Notes under the pieces: generated by a model
Told to the model about the DNA's origin: nothing
What the model saw: only the letters and a program-made list of their open reading frames with translations
Databases searched by the model: none
Shown here: piece after piece, positions 7,509-17,527 of the stretch
Layout of the letters: the number at the start of each line of letters is the position of its first letter
How positions within the stretch are numbered: the stretch's first letter is position 1
Made by a program: the position numbers and the translations under genes
Source of the DNA: Bacteroidales bacterium
GTDB taxonomy: Bacteria; Bacteroidota; Bacteroidia; Bacteroidales; UBA932
Reading direction: 5' to 3'
Assembly (NCBI GenBank): GCA_015060395.1
Contig: SUYP01000006.1
Span: 48,479-112,478, forward strand
Length of the DNA stretch: 64,000 nucleotides

Positions 7509-9368
7509 ATGATAGCAACACTGATAATACTATTGATTTCAGCCATCCTGTTCGTCAGCGGCAAGGTCCGCTCCGACCTGGTGGCTCTTTGCGCTCTTCT
7601 TGCGCTTCTTCTATGTCAGATCCTGACCCCAGCAGAGGCTCTGTCGGGCTTCTCCAATACGACTGTGATAATGATGATAGGCCTTTTCATAGTCGGAGGA
7701 GGTATATTCCAGACCGGTCTTGCAAAGATGATAGGAAGCAAGGTTATGACTCTCGCAGGAAACAGCGAACTCAGACTTTTCCTTCTCGTGATGATAGTTA
7801 CGTCGGCCATCGGAATGTTTGTCAGCAACACTGGAACCGTGGCTCTGATGCTTCCGATCGTGGTGAGTATGGCTGCGGCTGCCGGAACATCTTCGCGCCG
7901 TCTTCTGATGCCTCTGGCATTCGCCAGCAGTATGGGCGGTATGATGACCCTTATCGGTACGCCACCTAACCTTATCGTCAGCGATACCCTCGCATCTGCA
8001 GGATTCGAGCCTCTCGGCTTCTTCTCCTTCCTTCCTGTAGGTCTGGTGACCCTTGTTGTAGGTATCCTCTACCTGCTTCCGGCCACCAGGATGCTTACCA
8101 GAAAAGAAAAGACCAAGGATAAGAAAAAGGGAGGGAAGTCCCTTAAGGAACTCGTCAATGAATACGGAATCTCCGATAACCTGTTCCGTGTGCACATCAA
8201 GGATCACGGATCGAAGGCCATCGGGCAGACAGTAGTAGATCTGAATATTTATAGAGAGTACAGCATCAATGTGCTTGAACTCCGACGCAGTACCGGTCAG
8301 AACCGTTTCGTGCGTACTGTAAATCAGCAGCTTGCGTCTCCTGACCTCGTGCTTAAGCAGAATGACGTGCTTTATCTTTCAGGCGATCCGGAAATGATCA
8401 CGAAGTTTGCCGAGGACTATTCGCTCAGACTTCTTGACAAGCATACGGATGAGATCGACGGAAGTTCATCAAATGCATCTCTGGATTTCTTCGATATAGG
8501 TGTTGCAGAGATCCTTATAATGCCTTCATCATCAATGGTCAACCGTACCATAGTGGATGCCGGATTCCGCAGCAAGTTCAGCGTCAATGTGCTGGGTATC
8601 AGAAGAAAGAAAGATTATATACTCAACGACCTCGGAAGTGTGAAGATGCAGGACGGTGATGTGCTTCTGGTGCAGGGAGCCTGGAAGGATATAGCCAGAA
8701 TGAAGAATGAGTCCACCAACTGGGTGGTGCTCGGCGAGCCTCTTCAGGAAGCTGCCAAGGTTACCCTCGACCATAAGGCTCCGATAGCTGCCGCGATTAT
8801 GATAGCTATGATCGTGATGATGGTGGTGGAGAGCATTCCTGTCGCTCCTGTGACATCTGTGCTTCTGGCTGCCGTACTGATGGTGATTACCGGTTGTGTA
8901 CGTAATGTGGAGGCGGCCTACAAGACCATCAACTGGCAGACCATCGTGCTTTTCGCCGCTATGCTTCCTATGTCCATAGCCCTGGAAAAGACGGGTGTTT
9001 CTGAAATGATTTCAAATGGGATCGTGACCGGTCTTGGAGGCAGCGGACCACGTCTCCTTCTTGCCGGAATCTATGCTGCGACATCGGTTATGACCATCTT
9101 CATAAGCAATACGGTTACTGCCGTCCTGATGGCTCCTATTGCTCTTCAGTGTGCGATGCAGATAGGTGTGAGCCCGGTTCCGTTTATGTTTGCGGTGACA
9201 GTGGCGGCAAGTATGTGCTTCGCCTCTCCTTTCTCCACACCACCTAATGCCCTGGTGATGTCAGCAGGACAATACACATTTATGGATTATGTCAAGGTCG
9301 GTCTCCCTCTCCAGATCCTGATGGGAGTGGTGATGGTCTTCGTACTTCCGCTCTTCTTCCCGTTCTAG
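7509..9368 (+). CDS. SLC13-family permease with two RCK_C/TrkA-C domains
   Basis: LFIVGGGIFQTGLAKMIG, two soluble RCK-like domains, multiple TM segments; 620 aa. Confidence 0.88.
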   Translation: MIATLIILLISAILFVSGKVRSDLVALCALLALLLCQILTPAEALSGFSNTTVIMMIGLFIVGGGIFQTGLAKMIGSKVMTLAGNSELRLFLLVMIVTSAIGMFVSNTGTVALMLPIVVSMAAAAGTSSRRLLMPLAFASSMGGMMTLIGTPPNLIVSDTLASAGFEPLGFFSFLPVGLVTLVVGILYLLPATRMLTRKEKTKDKKKGGKSLKELVNEYGISDNLFRVHIKDHGSKAIGQTVVDLNIYREYSINVLELRRSTGQNRFVRTVNQQLASPDLVLKQNDVLYLSGDPEMITKFAEDYSLRLLDKHTDEIDGSSSNASLDFFDIGVAEILIMPSSSMVNRTIVDAGFRSKFSVNVLGIRRKKDYILNDLGSVKMQDGDVLLVQGAWKDIARMKNESTNWVVLGEPLQEAAKVTLDHKAPIAAAIMIAMIVMMVVESIPVAPVTSVLLAAVLMVITGCVRNVEAAYKTINWQTIVLFAAMLPMSIALEKTGVSEMISNGIVTGLGGSGPRLLLAGIYAATSVMTIFISNTVTAVLMAPIALQCAMQIGVSPVPFMFAVTVAASMCFASPFSTPPNALVMSAGQYTFMDYVKVGLPLQILMGVVMVFVLPLFFPF

Positions 9369-9379
9369 ATTGAAGGCTT

Positions 9380-10468
9380 TTAATCAGTGATATAGATGCT
9401 TGACGGCATATCTTCCTCGAAACACAGGACAGATGGCGTGAGGGTTAGATGGCCGTCATCTTCTATATGGAATACCTGGATGATCCTGTCGTCACGGCAG
9501 GCAACGAAAAGCAGGCTTCCGTCCGGACTGATGCAGAAGTTCCGGGGATGTCTGCCTGTCCTTGAATATCCGATCTTTTCAATCCTTCCGTCAGGAAGTG
9601 TCTTGAATATTGCAATCCCGTCATTATCAAGCCTGTGGGATGTGTACAGGTATTTCCCGGAAGGATGCAGATGTATGTCTGCGCTGCCTCCGGCATTTAC
9701 TTCATCGGCCTGGATATGTTGGATGAGGGTGAATTCAGGATTTTCATTGCCACCTGTCGAATAGACGAGGACATTTCCGGAAAGCTCTGAAATGCAGTAC
9801 AGAGTCTTTCCATCCAGGCTGAATTCCAAATGTCTCGGACCGCTTCCCGCAGGACATACAATATCACCTTTATGTATAAGGATGCCGTCTTCGAACCTCA
9901 GAAGACGGATTCGGTCAGCACCGAGGTCGGATGCCAGTATCCAGTCCGTATCTGGGATGAGCTTCAGTTGGTGGATATGAGAGGATTCCTGCCTGCCTTC
10001 TACAGGGCCCTCGCCTTGGAATTCAAGCCTCTGGATGCAGTCTCCCAATACCCCGTCGCATAGAGGGAAAACGGTAACGGAGCCTCCGCTGTAGTCGGCA
10101 GTGAGAATCCAGTCTTCATATCTCATTATGAAGCAGGGATCCGCACCGGTCTGCCTTTTGTCGGCTGTCATTGCAGTTTCATCCCCCAGACTGAACGAGT
10201 ATGCGCCTGAGTCATTGCCTGTCTCGCTGACCGCGTAGATGTTGTCTGCATCCTTTATCGCGTATGAAGCATTTTCCGCTTCGATCTTTTCCAGAAGTGA
10301 GAACTCCAGACTTCCTGTATCGAACCCGTATCTGTAGATGTGGCTTCCGTATGTACCGGTCGTGATTTGCATAACTGTCTCGTTCTTAAGAAGATATAGC
10401 ATAATGACGCTGCTGAGGATCACAGCTGCGGCTCCGCAAAGGAGTGTTATGTTGCCTGATCTTTTCAT
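9380..10468 (-). CDS. Lactonase-family beta-propeller (6-phosphogluconolactonase-like) protein
   Basis: GPRHLEFSLDGKTLYCISELSGNVLVY and HPRNFCISPDGSLLFVACRDD repeats; N-terminal TM/signal. Confidence 0.8.
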   Translation of the reverse strand: MKRSGNITLLCGAAAVILSSVIMLYLLKNETVMQITTGTYGSHIYRYGFDTGSLEFSLLEKIEAENASYAIKDADNIYAVSETGNDSGAYSFSLGDETAMTADKRQTGADPCFIMRYEDWILTADYSGGSVTVFPLCDGVLGDCIQRLEFQGEGPVEGRQESSHIHQLKLIPDTDWILASDLGADRIRLLRFEDGILIHKGDIVCPAGSGPRHLEFSLDGKTLYCISELSGNVLVYSTGGNENPEFTLIQHIQADEVNAGGSADIHLHPSGKYLYTSHRLDNDGIAIFKTLPDGRIEKIGYSRTGRHPRNFCISPDGSLLFVACRDDRIIQVFHIEDDGHLTLTPSVLCFEEDMPSSIYITD

Positions 10469-10481
10469 TTATGTAACTTTC

Positions 10482-11768
10482 TTATTCTGTTATTCTGATC
10501 CAGTTTATCTTGGCCTGTGTGTCTTCCGTTCCGGAAATCTTGAGGGTGTGACGGCCCTTCGGCATTGTCAGGGTCACTTTATGGTTTCTCCAGGAGATAT
10601 ATGTATTCGGCAGCTGTGATACTCCGATTTCCTTGCCGTCAAGGCGGAATTCCAGATGACTGGAGGCATCGGAATTATACCGTATCTCGATTGTATAGTC
10701 TCCGTCTTCCGGAAGTTCTGTCTGATATTCCACGGCATTGCTCCTGCCGAGTCCGGATATCTGCAGCAGACCTGTGATATCGGTAGTAGGGGCAATGCTG
10801 ATGCTTCCGCTGTATCCTGTGTAATGCTCGGCAGGAATCACCTGTCCCGGCTTGTACCATAGCGTCTTGTCGAGGGTGGACATATTGACATATATCTTTC
10901 CCAGCTGGGTGAGCCCCTTTTCAGGTGCTTCCAGAAGGTTGTTATGGCAAGGCGATCCGTCACTTCTCGGGATGAACCAGGCATATCGGAATACATCTTT
11001 GTCAGACTCAAGTATATGCACAGCCTCCGTCATATATTTCATCTGATCCTTTTCCGACACATTGCCTTCCCAGCTGCAGAACTCTGTGAGCCATATAGGT
11101 TTGCCATACCTCTTGAACTCACCTATGAACCATTGCATAGCGGACGGATGGCTCATATAGCAGTGAACGGCTATGCCGTCAACATCGTCGATGCTCACGC
11201 CCGGCTGTGCGAAGAATTCATCAAGCCATTTCCAGGGTTCGCTGTATCCGGAAAGCGTTCCGTAGTTCATTGCTGGAGCTATGATCTTCATATTGAGCTC
11301 TTTCGCTGCCTTCACAAGCCTCGGCCAGTCTTTTGCGGCCGCGCTAGGGGTCATATTGGCCTGATCCTTCAGGTTGGGCTCGTTATAGGCAAGGATGTAC
11401 CTGCATTCGGGATGGGAGGCCTTGAGCTTGCGTATGGCATCCTCATCCCAGGCTGCATTCCAGGCCATAGGGCAGAAATCCATTTCGTAACGCGAGAACA
11501 GACTGAATGCCTGCTCTGTCGTGCCAGGTCCCCAATTATATGACCAGCTGCAGCCTGTACCCAGAAGCGGAATATCATTGGATGGGAAATCTCCGAGATT
11601 GAAGCTTACCCCTCTTTTCGCGCTCCTTTTCTGCAACGTCACATATTCCACCTTGTCTTCAGGCTCCCATACATATCCAGGATCTTCTTCCGGCTTGTTG
11701 CAGGAGCAGATAATCGTCAGAATTGTGGCAGACAGCAAGGCCCATTTAATATTGTCTTGTTTTTTCAC
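10482..11768 (-). CDS. Lipoprotein glycoside hydrolase (GH128/Asl1-like catalytic core) with C-terminal CBM6-like module
   Basis: Lipobox TIICSC; RGVSFNLGDF...YILAYNEPNL...IWLTEFCSWEG catalytic core; C-terminal IPAEHYTGYSG...LKISGTEDTQAKINWIRI. Confidence 0.75.
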   Translation of the reverse strand: MKKQDNIKWALLSATILTIICSCNKPEEDPGYVWEPEDKVEYVTLQKRSAKRGVSFNLGDFPSNDIPLLGTGCSWSYNWGPGTTEQAFSLFSRYEMDFCPMAWNAAWDEDAIRKLKASHPECRYILAYNEPNLKDQANMTPSAAAKDWPRLVKAAKELNMKIIAPAMNYGTLSGYSEPWKWLDEFFAQPGVSIDDVDGIAVHCYMSHPSAMQWFIGEFKRYGKPIWLTEFCSWEGNVSEKDQMKYMTEAVHILESDKDVFRYAWFIPRSDGSPCHNNLLEAPEKGLTQLGKIYVNMSTLDKTLWYKPGQVIPAEHYTGYSGSISIAPTTDITGLLQISGLGRSNAVEYQTELPEDGDYTIEIRYNSDASSHLEFRLDGKEIGVSQLPNTYISWRNHKVTLTMPKGRHTLKISGTEDTQAKINWIRITE

Positions 11769-11885
11769 AGTCGCAAAGGTTTTGTTTCCTGCAAATTTAA
11801 GAAACTTTCATAATGATTTATCAAACTTCCGCTTTGTCGCAAAATCAGAGGTTTTTATTTACCTTTGTTGAGGAAGAAAAAGATG

Positions 11886-12353
11886 ATTATGGAAACACCC
11901 GTATTGAATCAGCATAATAAGCTGGAGCACGAGCAGTCTCACAGCTGCGAACATATTCTGAATGCCACGATGGTCAGGATATTCGGATGTCCGAGGTCGA
12001 GGAATGCGCATATCGAAAGGAAAAAGTCGAAATGTGACTATATACTTGATTCTGAGCCTTCTGAGGATATGGTGTCTCAGATTGAGAATGCAGTCAATGA
12101 AGTGATAGACCGCGGACTTGACGTGACAGTCGAGTATGTCGGAAGGGAGCAGGCGGCTGCAATGGTGGATCTGAGCAAGCTGCCAGAGGATGCGTCCGAG
12201 ACGCTTAGGATCGTCAGGATAGGGGATTATGATATATGTGCCTGCATCGGGGCACACGTGGCAAACACTTCAGAGATAGGAACATTCAGAATCATCAGCC
12301 ATTCTTTCGCAGATGGGGTGTGGCGTGTAAGATGGAAAGTAACAGGAAAATAA
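11886..12353 (+). CDS. Stand-alone tRNA-synthetase editing-domain-like protein (AlaX/tRNA_SAD-like)
   Basis: HSCEH (HxxxH) and CIGAH (CxxxH) zinc-ligand pairs as in AlaRS/ThrRS second additional domains. Confidence 0.72.
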   Translation: MMETPVLNQHNKLEHEQSHSCEHILNATMVRIFGCPRSRNAHIERKKSKCDYILDSEPSEDMVSQIENAVNEVIDRGLDVTVEYVGREQAAAMVDLSKLPEDASETLRIVRIGDYDICACIGAHVANTSEIGTFRIISHSFADGVWRVRWKVTGK

Positions 12354-12355
12354 AG

Positions 12356-13390
12356 ATGAAAGCTTATACATATATCCGTAAAGGACATTTTGCGTTGACG
12401 GACAAGCCGCGTCCGCAGATTCAGGATCCCCGTGACGCTGTGGTAAAGCTGACTCTCGGAAGCATCTGCTCCAGCGATCTGCATATCAGGCACGGAAGTG
12501 TGCCTCGGGCAGTACCCGGAATCACTGTGGGACACGAAATGGTCGGAATCGTCGAAGATACAGGCGAAGCAGTAAGGAATTTCAAGCCGGGAGACAGGGT
12601 GACGGTCAATGTAGAGACCTTCTGCGGGGAATGTTTTTTCTGTCGTAACGGGTATGTGAATAATTGCACTGATCCGAACGGAGGCTGGGCCTTGGGATGC
12701 CGGATTAACGGCGGTCAGGCCGAATATGTCCGCGTACCCTACGCCGATCAGGGACTCGACAGGATACCGGACAATGTAACGGATGAGCAGGCTCTGCTGG
12801 TGGGAGATGTCCTTGCTACCGGGTTCTGGGCTGCCCGCATTTCGGAGATATCTCGGGATGACACCGTGCTGATAATCGGCGCAGGCCCTACAGGAATATG
12901 TACTCTGCTCTGCGTTATGCTCAAACAGCCTGCGCGTATCATAGTGTGTGAGCAATCTGCTGAAAGACAGGATTTTGTGCGCGATCATTATCCATCCGTC
13001 GAGGTCGTTTCCCCGTCGGAATGCCTTGATTATATAGCATCCACGTGCGAAAGGGGAGGAGCCGATGTGGTGATAGAGGTGGCAGGCGCGGATGATACCT
13101 TCGAACTTGCCTGGAGGGCTGCCCGCCCGAATGCCATTGTCACAGTGGTGGCATTATACGACAAGCCTCAGACTCTGCCTCTTCCTCAGATGTATGGAAA
13201 GAATCTCACTTTCAAGACCGGTGGAGTGGATGGCTGTGACTGTGCTGAAATCCTCTCGCTGATCGAACGCGGCCTGATCGATACCACTCCTCTGATCACG
13301 CATAGGGTGTCCTTGGAAAATATAGATGAAGGCTACCGGATATTCGAAAACCGTGAGGATGGAGTAATAAAAGTGGCCGTCACCTTCTAG
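12356..13390 (+). CDS. Zinc-dependent alcohol dehydrogenase family protein
   Basis: GHEMVGIVEDTGEAV, structural-zinc Cys cluster ETFCGECFFCRNGYVNNC, VLIIGAGPTGI; start at MKAYTYIRKG. Confidence 0.9.
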   Translation: MKAYTYIRKGHFALTDKPRPQIQDPRDAVVKLTLGSICSSDLHIRHGSVPRAVPGITVGHEMVGIVEDTGEAVRNFKPGDRVTVNVETFCGECFFCRNGYVNNCTDPNGGWALGCRINGGQAEYVRVPYADQGLDRIPDNVTDEQALLVGDVLATGFWAARISEISRDDTVLIIGAGPTGICTLLCVMLKQPARIIVCEQSAERQDFVRDHYPSVEVVSPSECLDYIASTCERGGADVVIEVAGADDTFELAWRAARPNAIVTVVALYDKPQTLPLPQMYGKNLTFKTGGVDGCDCAEILSLIERGLIDTTPLITHRVSLENIDEGYRIFENREDGVIKVAVTF

Positions 13391-13405
13391 GATGATTGAC
13401 CGGAA

Positions 13406-13446
13406 CCGACAAGCCGCGTGTCCATTCAGGGCACGCGGCTTGTCGG
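13406..13446. terminator. Bidirectional terminator-like hairpin
   Basis: CCGACAAGCCGCGTG / CACGCGGCTTGTCGG perfect 15-bp arms between convergent genes. Confidence 0.85.
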
Positions 13447-13460
13447 TATGCCTGCCGATA

Positions 13461-14168
13461 TTATTTGTCGGCCTTCTTGCAGCACTTGCAGTCGCTGCCT
13501 AGGCAGTTCCATACGACTGCGCTGAGGGCGGCACCGAGGAAAGGAGCCACGATGAAGAGCCAGAGCTGCTGGAGAGCCTGTCCGCCTGCGAAGATAGCAG
13601 GTCCGATGCTTCGTGCCGGGTTCACAGATGTTCCTGTGATAGGAATGCATACGATGTGTACGAGCACGAGGGTGAGACCGATTGCAAGGCCTGCGAAATT
13701 GCCTGCGCCCTTCTTCTCGTCTGTAGCGCCGAGCACTACGAGCACGAATACGAATGTGAAGACAACCTCAGCGATGAGGGCCTGCCACATTTCACCTGCG
13801 TCGAAAGTGTTTGCTCCTGTTGCTGTACAGCCTGCATCATTTGCACCTGTAGATGTGAGGGCGAAGAGGATAGCGGAACCGATGATGGCACCGATTACCT
13901 GGAATACCATATACATTCCGGCATCCTTGCCGCTCATACGGCCGGACATCCACACTCCGAGAGTGATCGCAGGGTTGATATGGCAACCTGAAATACCGCC
14001 GATGCAGTAAGCCATTGCCACTACTGAAAGACCGAATGCAAGAGCAACACCGAGTGTTCCGACGCCTGCACCGCAAGCTGCGGCTGCTCCGCCAGCCATC
14101 ACTGCGCTGCCGCATCCCATAAGTACGAGAACCATAGTTCCCACCATTTCTGCAAGATACTTTTTCAT
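13461..14168 (-). CDS. MIP-family aquaporin (AqpZ-like)
   Basis: Two NPA motifs (HINPAITLG, SVNPARSIGPA), six TM segments. Confidence 0.93.
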   Translation of the reverse strand: MKKYLAEMVGTMVLVLMGCGSAVMAGGAAAACGAGVGTLGVALAFGLSVVAMAYCIGGISGCHINPAITLGVWMSGRMSGKDAGMYMVFQVIGAIIGSAILFALTSTGANDAGCTATGANTFDAGEMWQALIAEVVFTFVFVLVVLGATDEKKGAGNFAGLAIGLTLVLVHIVCIPITGTSVNPARSIGPAIFAGGQALQQLWLFIVAPFLGAALSAVVWNCLGSDCKCCKKADK

Positions 14169-14231
14169 ATTCTTATAGTTTAGAAGTTAAAGATGTACAT
14201 TTATCGCCGATAAAGATAATGAAAAAATCGT

Positions 14232-14618
14232 TTAGATCATCTTTTTAAGTCTGTCAACCAGTCCTTTATCTGCCGGAAGCCATCTCACCGAATGCAATGT
14301 ATCGCGGGTGAGCCACGCAGAATCCTCGTGTTCATTCAGATGTATAGACTCGGATACAAGGGAGCATACGAAGCAATGCATCGTCAGATGGAAATCGGGA
14401 TAGTCCCACTCGATGGTTTCTATCAGCTCTCCGACCTGGATTTCGGCTTCCAGTTCCTCCCGTATTTCACGGACCAGCGCCTCCTGAGGGCATTCCCCGG
14501 CCTCGATCTTGCCTCCCGGGAACTCCCACCAGCCCTGCCACTGGCCATATCCGCGCTGGGTAGCGAACACCTTTCCGTCCCTGATTATTATTGCCGCTAC
14601 GACTCTGACTGTTTTCAT
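14232..14618 (-). CDS. NUDIX (deoxy)nucleoside triphosphate pyrophosphohydrolase (MutT-like)
   Basis: GGKIEAGECPQEALVREIREELEAEI Nudix box. Confidence 0.92.
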   Translation of the reverse strand: MKTVRVVAAIIIRDGKVFATQRGYGQWQGWWEFPGGKIEAGECPQEALVREIREELEAEIQVGELIETIEWDYPDFHLTMHCFVCSLVSESIHLNEHEDSAWLTRDTLHSVRWLPADKGLVDRLKKMI

Positions 14619-14689
14619 ATCTTGCTCTTATGAATAACTTTTACAAAAGTGGTGAAATTTATTGTAAACCGCGAATGATTCTATGCAAA

Positions 14690-14721
14690 AATCCCTCTTG
14701 GAAGAAAATCCAAGAGGGATT
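14690..14721 (-). terminator. Rho-independent terminator downstream of tRNA-Leu
   Basis: AATCCCTCTTGGA/TCCAAGAGGGATT stem followed by T-run on the minus strand. Confidence 0.85.
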
Positions 14722-14725
14722 GATG

Positions 14726-14811
14726 TGCCTCGGACGGGAATCGAACCCGTACGGCCATTGCTGGCCACGGGATTTTAAGTCCCGCGTGTCTACCTATTCC
14801 ACCACCAAGGC
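14726..14811 (-). tRNA. tRNA-Leu (anticodon UAA)
   Basis: GCCUUGG...CCGAGGCA acceptor, GGGACUUAAAAUCCC anticodon arm, long variable arm, GGUUCGAUUCC T-arm. Confidence 0.95.
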
Positions 14812-14855
14812 AATCCGGATGCAAATATAGTCTAATTTTCGGGAATTGCAAAGCG

Positions 14856-15941
14856 TTACCAGAACCAGGCCGAGCTCCATCCGGCTATGACTGTATTGGT
14901 CCAGGGACGGGTGCTGCTGAAGCAGAGGGACTCGAAATCAGCAAACACCTTGACTTTGAAGTTGCTGTCAGTGATGAGGCTCAGACCGATGCCGGCCGCA
15001 AGATCGACACCGGATTCCTTCTGGAGCCAGGCGCAGCCTGCCATAAGATGTGTCTGGAATTCAAGTATTCTGGCAAAATTGAAGTTCCAGAATCCTCCGG
15101 CCAGGGTGCTGTACATAGGTGCTGCGGATCCGGAGGCGTATGTCATAGAACTTGCCGAGATTCTTCCTGTGAGCCCGATGCCCGGTTTGATAGGGATGTC
15201 GGTGGACAGGCCGATGATGCCTCCTCTTACCGGCAGGGTCTCCATCTGTTTCAGGCCTTCCGCACCTATTATGAAGCGTTGCCCGAAGAAGAGTTCTGCG
15301 ACGTAATGCTTTGCAGATGAATCATATATGAGTGATGGGTCGGAAAAGGACGGATCCAGACCCCTGTCCTTGAATATCCTGTCGGTCAAGAAATATCCGA
15401 GATGTACGGATCCGATGCCGATGGCGGCTCCGGCCATAATATCGGTCATCCAGTGCTTCTTGTTCATTATTCTCGAGACTCCGGTGATTGCGGCAGCAGT
15501 ATATCCTCCGATGCTGAACCACGGACTTCTCCACCCGTATTCCTTATGCAGCATTGTCGCTGTCATAAAAGCGGTGGCGGTATGTCCGGAAGGGAAGGAG
15601 TTGTTGCGGCTTCCGTCAGGCCGGGGCCTCTGCACTGAATATTTCAGCCCATTGACCGCACCTGTCATAATGACTGCAGAGAATGCATCCGACACCAGCA
15701 TTCTGCCCCAGGAACTGCGGCTGTCATATCCACCTGCCTTCAGTCCTATAGTCAACGCCGCAGGAGCATATTGCAGATAATCATCGTATTTATAGTGAAA
15801 ACCCGGGATGCAGCATTCGCGTATTGAATATATGTCTGTGTCGAACGTAAATGATTCCAGCGCATATTGAGCCGAGAGACGCTGGGAACCTGCAGAAAGC
15901 AGTATGAGTCCGATGAGTATATGTAGAACAGACTTTTTCAT
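14856..15941 (-). CDS. Phosphatase PAP2 family protein with C-terminal outer-membrane-like region
   Basis: KYSVQRPRPDGS, SFPSGHTATAF and SRIMNKKHWMTDIMAG PAP2 motifs. Confidence 0.88.
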   Translation of the reverse strand: MKKSVLHILIGLILLSAGSQRLSAQYALESFTFDTDIYSIRECCIPGFHYKYDDYLQYAPAALTIGLKAGGYDSRSSWGRMLVSDAFSAVIMTGAVNGLKYSVQRPRPDGSRNNSFPSGHTATAFMTATMLHKEYGWRSPWFSIGGYTAAAITGVSRIMNKKHWMTDIMAGAAIGIGSVHLGYFLTDRIFKDRGLDPSFSDPSLIYDSSAKHYVAELFFGQRFIIGAEGLKQMETLPVRGGIIGLSTDIPIKPGIGLTGRISASSMTYASGSAAPMYSTLAGGFWNFNFARILEFQTHLMAGCAWLQKESGVDLAAGIGLSLITDSNFKVKVFADFESLCFSSTRPWTNTVIAGWSSAWFW

Positions 15942-15992
15942 AGTTGACTGAATGCAAAAATACGCTAAATTTGCAATAAATCAGCATTGCGG

Positions 15993-16223
15993 ATGAAAAA
16001 GTACAAGGATAAGAAGACAGGTACAAAGGTCGTGGAAGTAAGCGACCTGAGCTTTCTTCGTGACCGTAATCACAGATACGGCTGGTTCCGCCGCCATTAC
16101 AAGCACCATAGACTTCGTCGAGCCCTTAAGAAGGCCGGCAAGGTCATTGCGGCCGATCCCGATGTAGCGACAGATATAGTCCGTTACTATTTTGTTCCGA
16201 AGGACAAGATCACCATCAAATGA
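15993..16223 (+). CDS. Small highly basic protein of unknown function
   Basis: 76-aa ORF MKKYKDKKTG...RRHYKHHRLRRALKKAGK; TAAATTTG box about 20 nt upstream. Confidence 0.55.
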   Translation: MKKYKDKKTGTKVVEVSDLSFLRDRNHRYGWFRRHYKHHRLRRALKKAGKVIAADPDVATDIVRYYFVPKDKITIK

Positions 16224-16247
16224 TCACGCTTCAACAACTTCTCCAAG

Positions 16248-17433
16248 TTGATGCAGACTGTCAGTAGGAGATGTTTTCTGAGCGCCTTTAGGCAGTGTGT
16301 AGCTACCATATATACGAATGTAAAGGATTTTGAGGTCTTTATTCCAGAGTCTGCAACCTGGATCTCGAAAGTTGACCTCAGACAAGATCTTGCAGCGGGA
16401 AGGGTAGATGTATATGTGACTCTGACGGATAATCTTGATTCAGACTATGAGCGGAATTCCTCAATTCGAATAAACTCGGAAACTAATGAAAAGGTCTTCT
16501 GCGATATTGATATCTGTCAAAGCAACTATGATGGATATGTAGAGATTTCTGATTGGGGGGAAGTTGCCGAATTTTACAGTCCTCTAGCAAATCGATATCG
16601 GTTATGCTCGATACGTACGAATCTCCCATCTGATAAGATAAGCATTATAAGTGAGCCAGAATCTAAATGGGCCGAAATTGAAATTGACTCAGATAACAAT
16701 GTCTATATGTATTTACGTGAAAACACTGAGTCTGAGATGAGAGTTACTGAGTTTTTTGTATATCCGTCTGACTTGGATCCGATATTTACAAGTAATTTCT
16801 TTGTCTTTGATAATGGCTTTTATATCAAAAGTCGCCCAGGAAGGTGTATCCATAAAGATTGGAGATTCAAACCGTCAATACATATATTTTGATGCTGAAA
16901 ATCCTGAGCCTAAAACAGTTGGACGTCTGAACACGAATATATATGATTATTCTATTGAGATCCCTGAGGATGCAGAGTGGATTACGCAAGTGGAAATAGA
17001 TAAGAGCAATAATGATATTGTGGTTTATGCGGATTCTAATTCAGAACAGGTTGACAGAATTGCCACAGTAAAGATTGTATCCGATGCTAATCCGGACATC
17101 TATGCAGAAATCATAGTCAAACAGTATGCATTTAAGCCGTTCCTAAGTTTTGACGGATATGATTCCGTGACGTTCGATAGCGAGCCTTTTGTTGGTCATT
17201 CAATAGGAACGTTGATTACGAATGTTCCAGGCTTCGACGTTAATATCGATTATTATGGTTCTGAAAGATGGTTGGAGGTTGATATCAGGCCAAACAACGA
17301 AGTCGTAGTTTATTCAAAAACTCCTAATGAAAGCAGTGATTATAGAATTGCTTATGTGACTATTTCATTACAACAATATCCAAGTGAATCTGTGGTTATA
17401 AAAGTCGCACAATTGGGAATGACAGAAAACTAG
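16248..17433 (+). pseudogene. Truncated, frameshifted BACON-repeat protein remnant
   Basis: ORFs 16248-16892 and 16756-17433 carry consecutive BACON-like repeats (TNVKDFEVFIPESATWI, TNIYDYSIEIPEDAEWI, TNVPGFDVNI..RWLEV); removing one A from AAAA at 16827-16830 joins the frames; no signal peptide. Confidence 0.65.
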
Positions 17434-17527
17434 CAGTTGCACTCCCTTGTACATCTCCAAATTTTATTGATAGGAACGAAATTTACCCGCTGTGTTTACG
17501 GAAATGCTGTTTTCAGTGGACTGAAAC

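Noticed and set aside
7611-8207. 198-aa minus-strand His/Lys-rich ORF
   Set aside because: Opposite the TM region of the SLC13 transporter; low-complexity composition fits a shadow frame.
12227-12988. 253-aa minus-strand ORF opposite the alcohol dehydrogenase
   Set aside because: Antisense shadow frame with no family resemblance.
13461-14168. Cys-rich C-terminal tail of the aquaporin (DCKCCKK), similar in style to tails of fabG (NCCGGMNC) and sdhC (CQANCCC)
   Set aside because: Three unrelated tails with no shared motif; noted but not enough to claim a common function.
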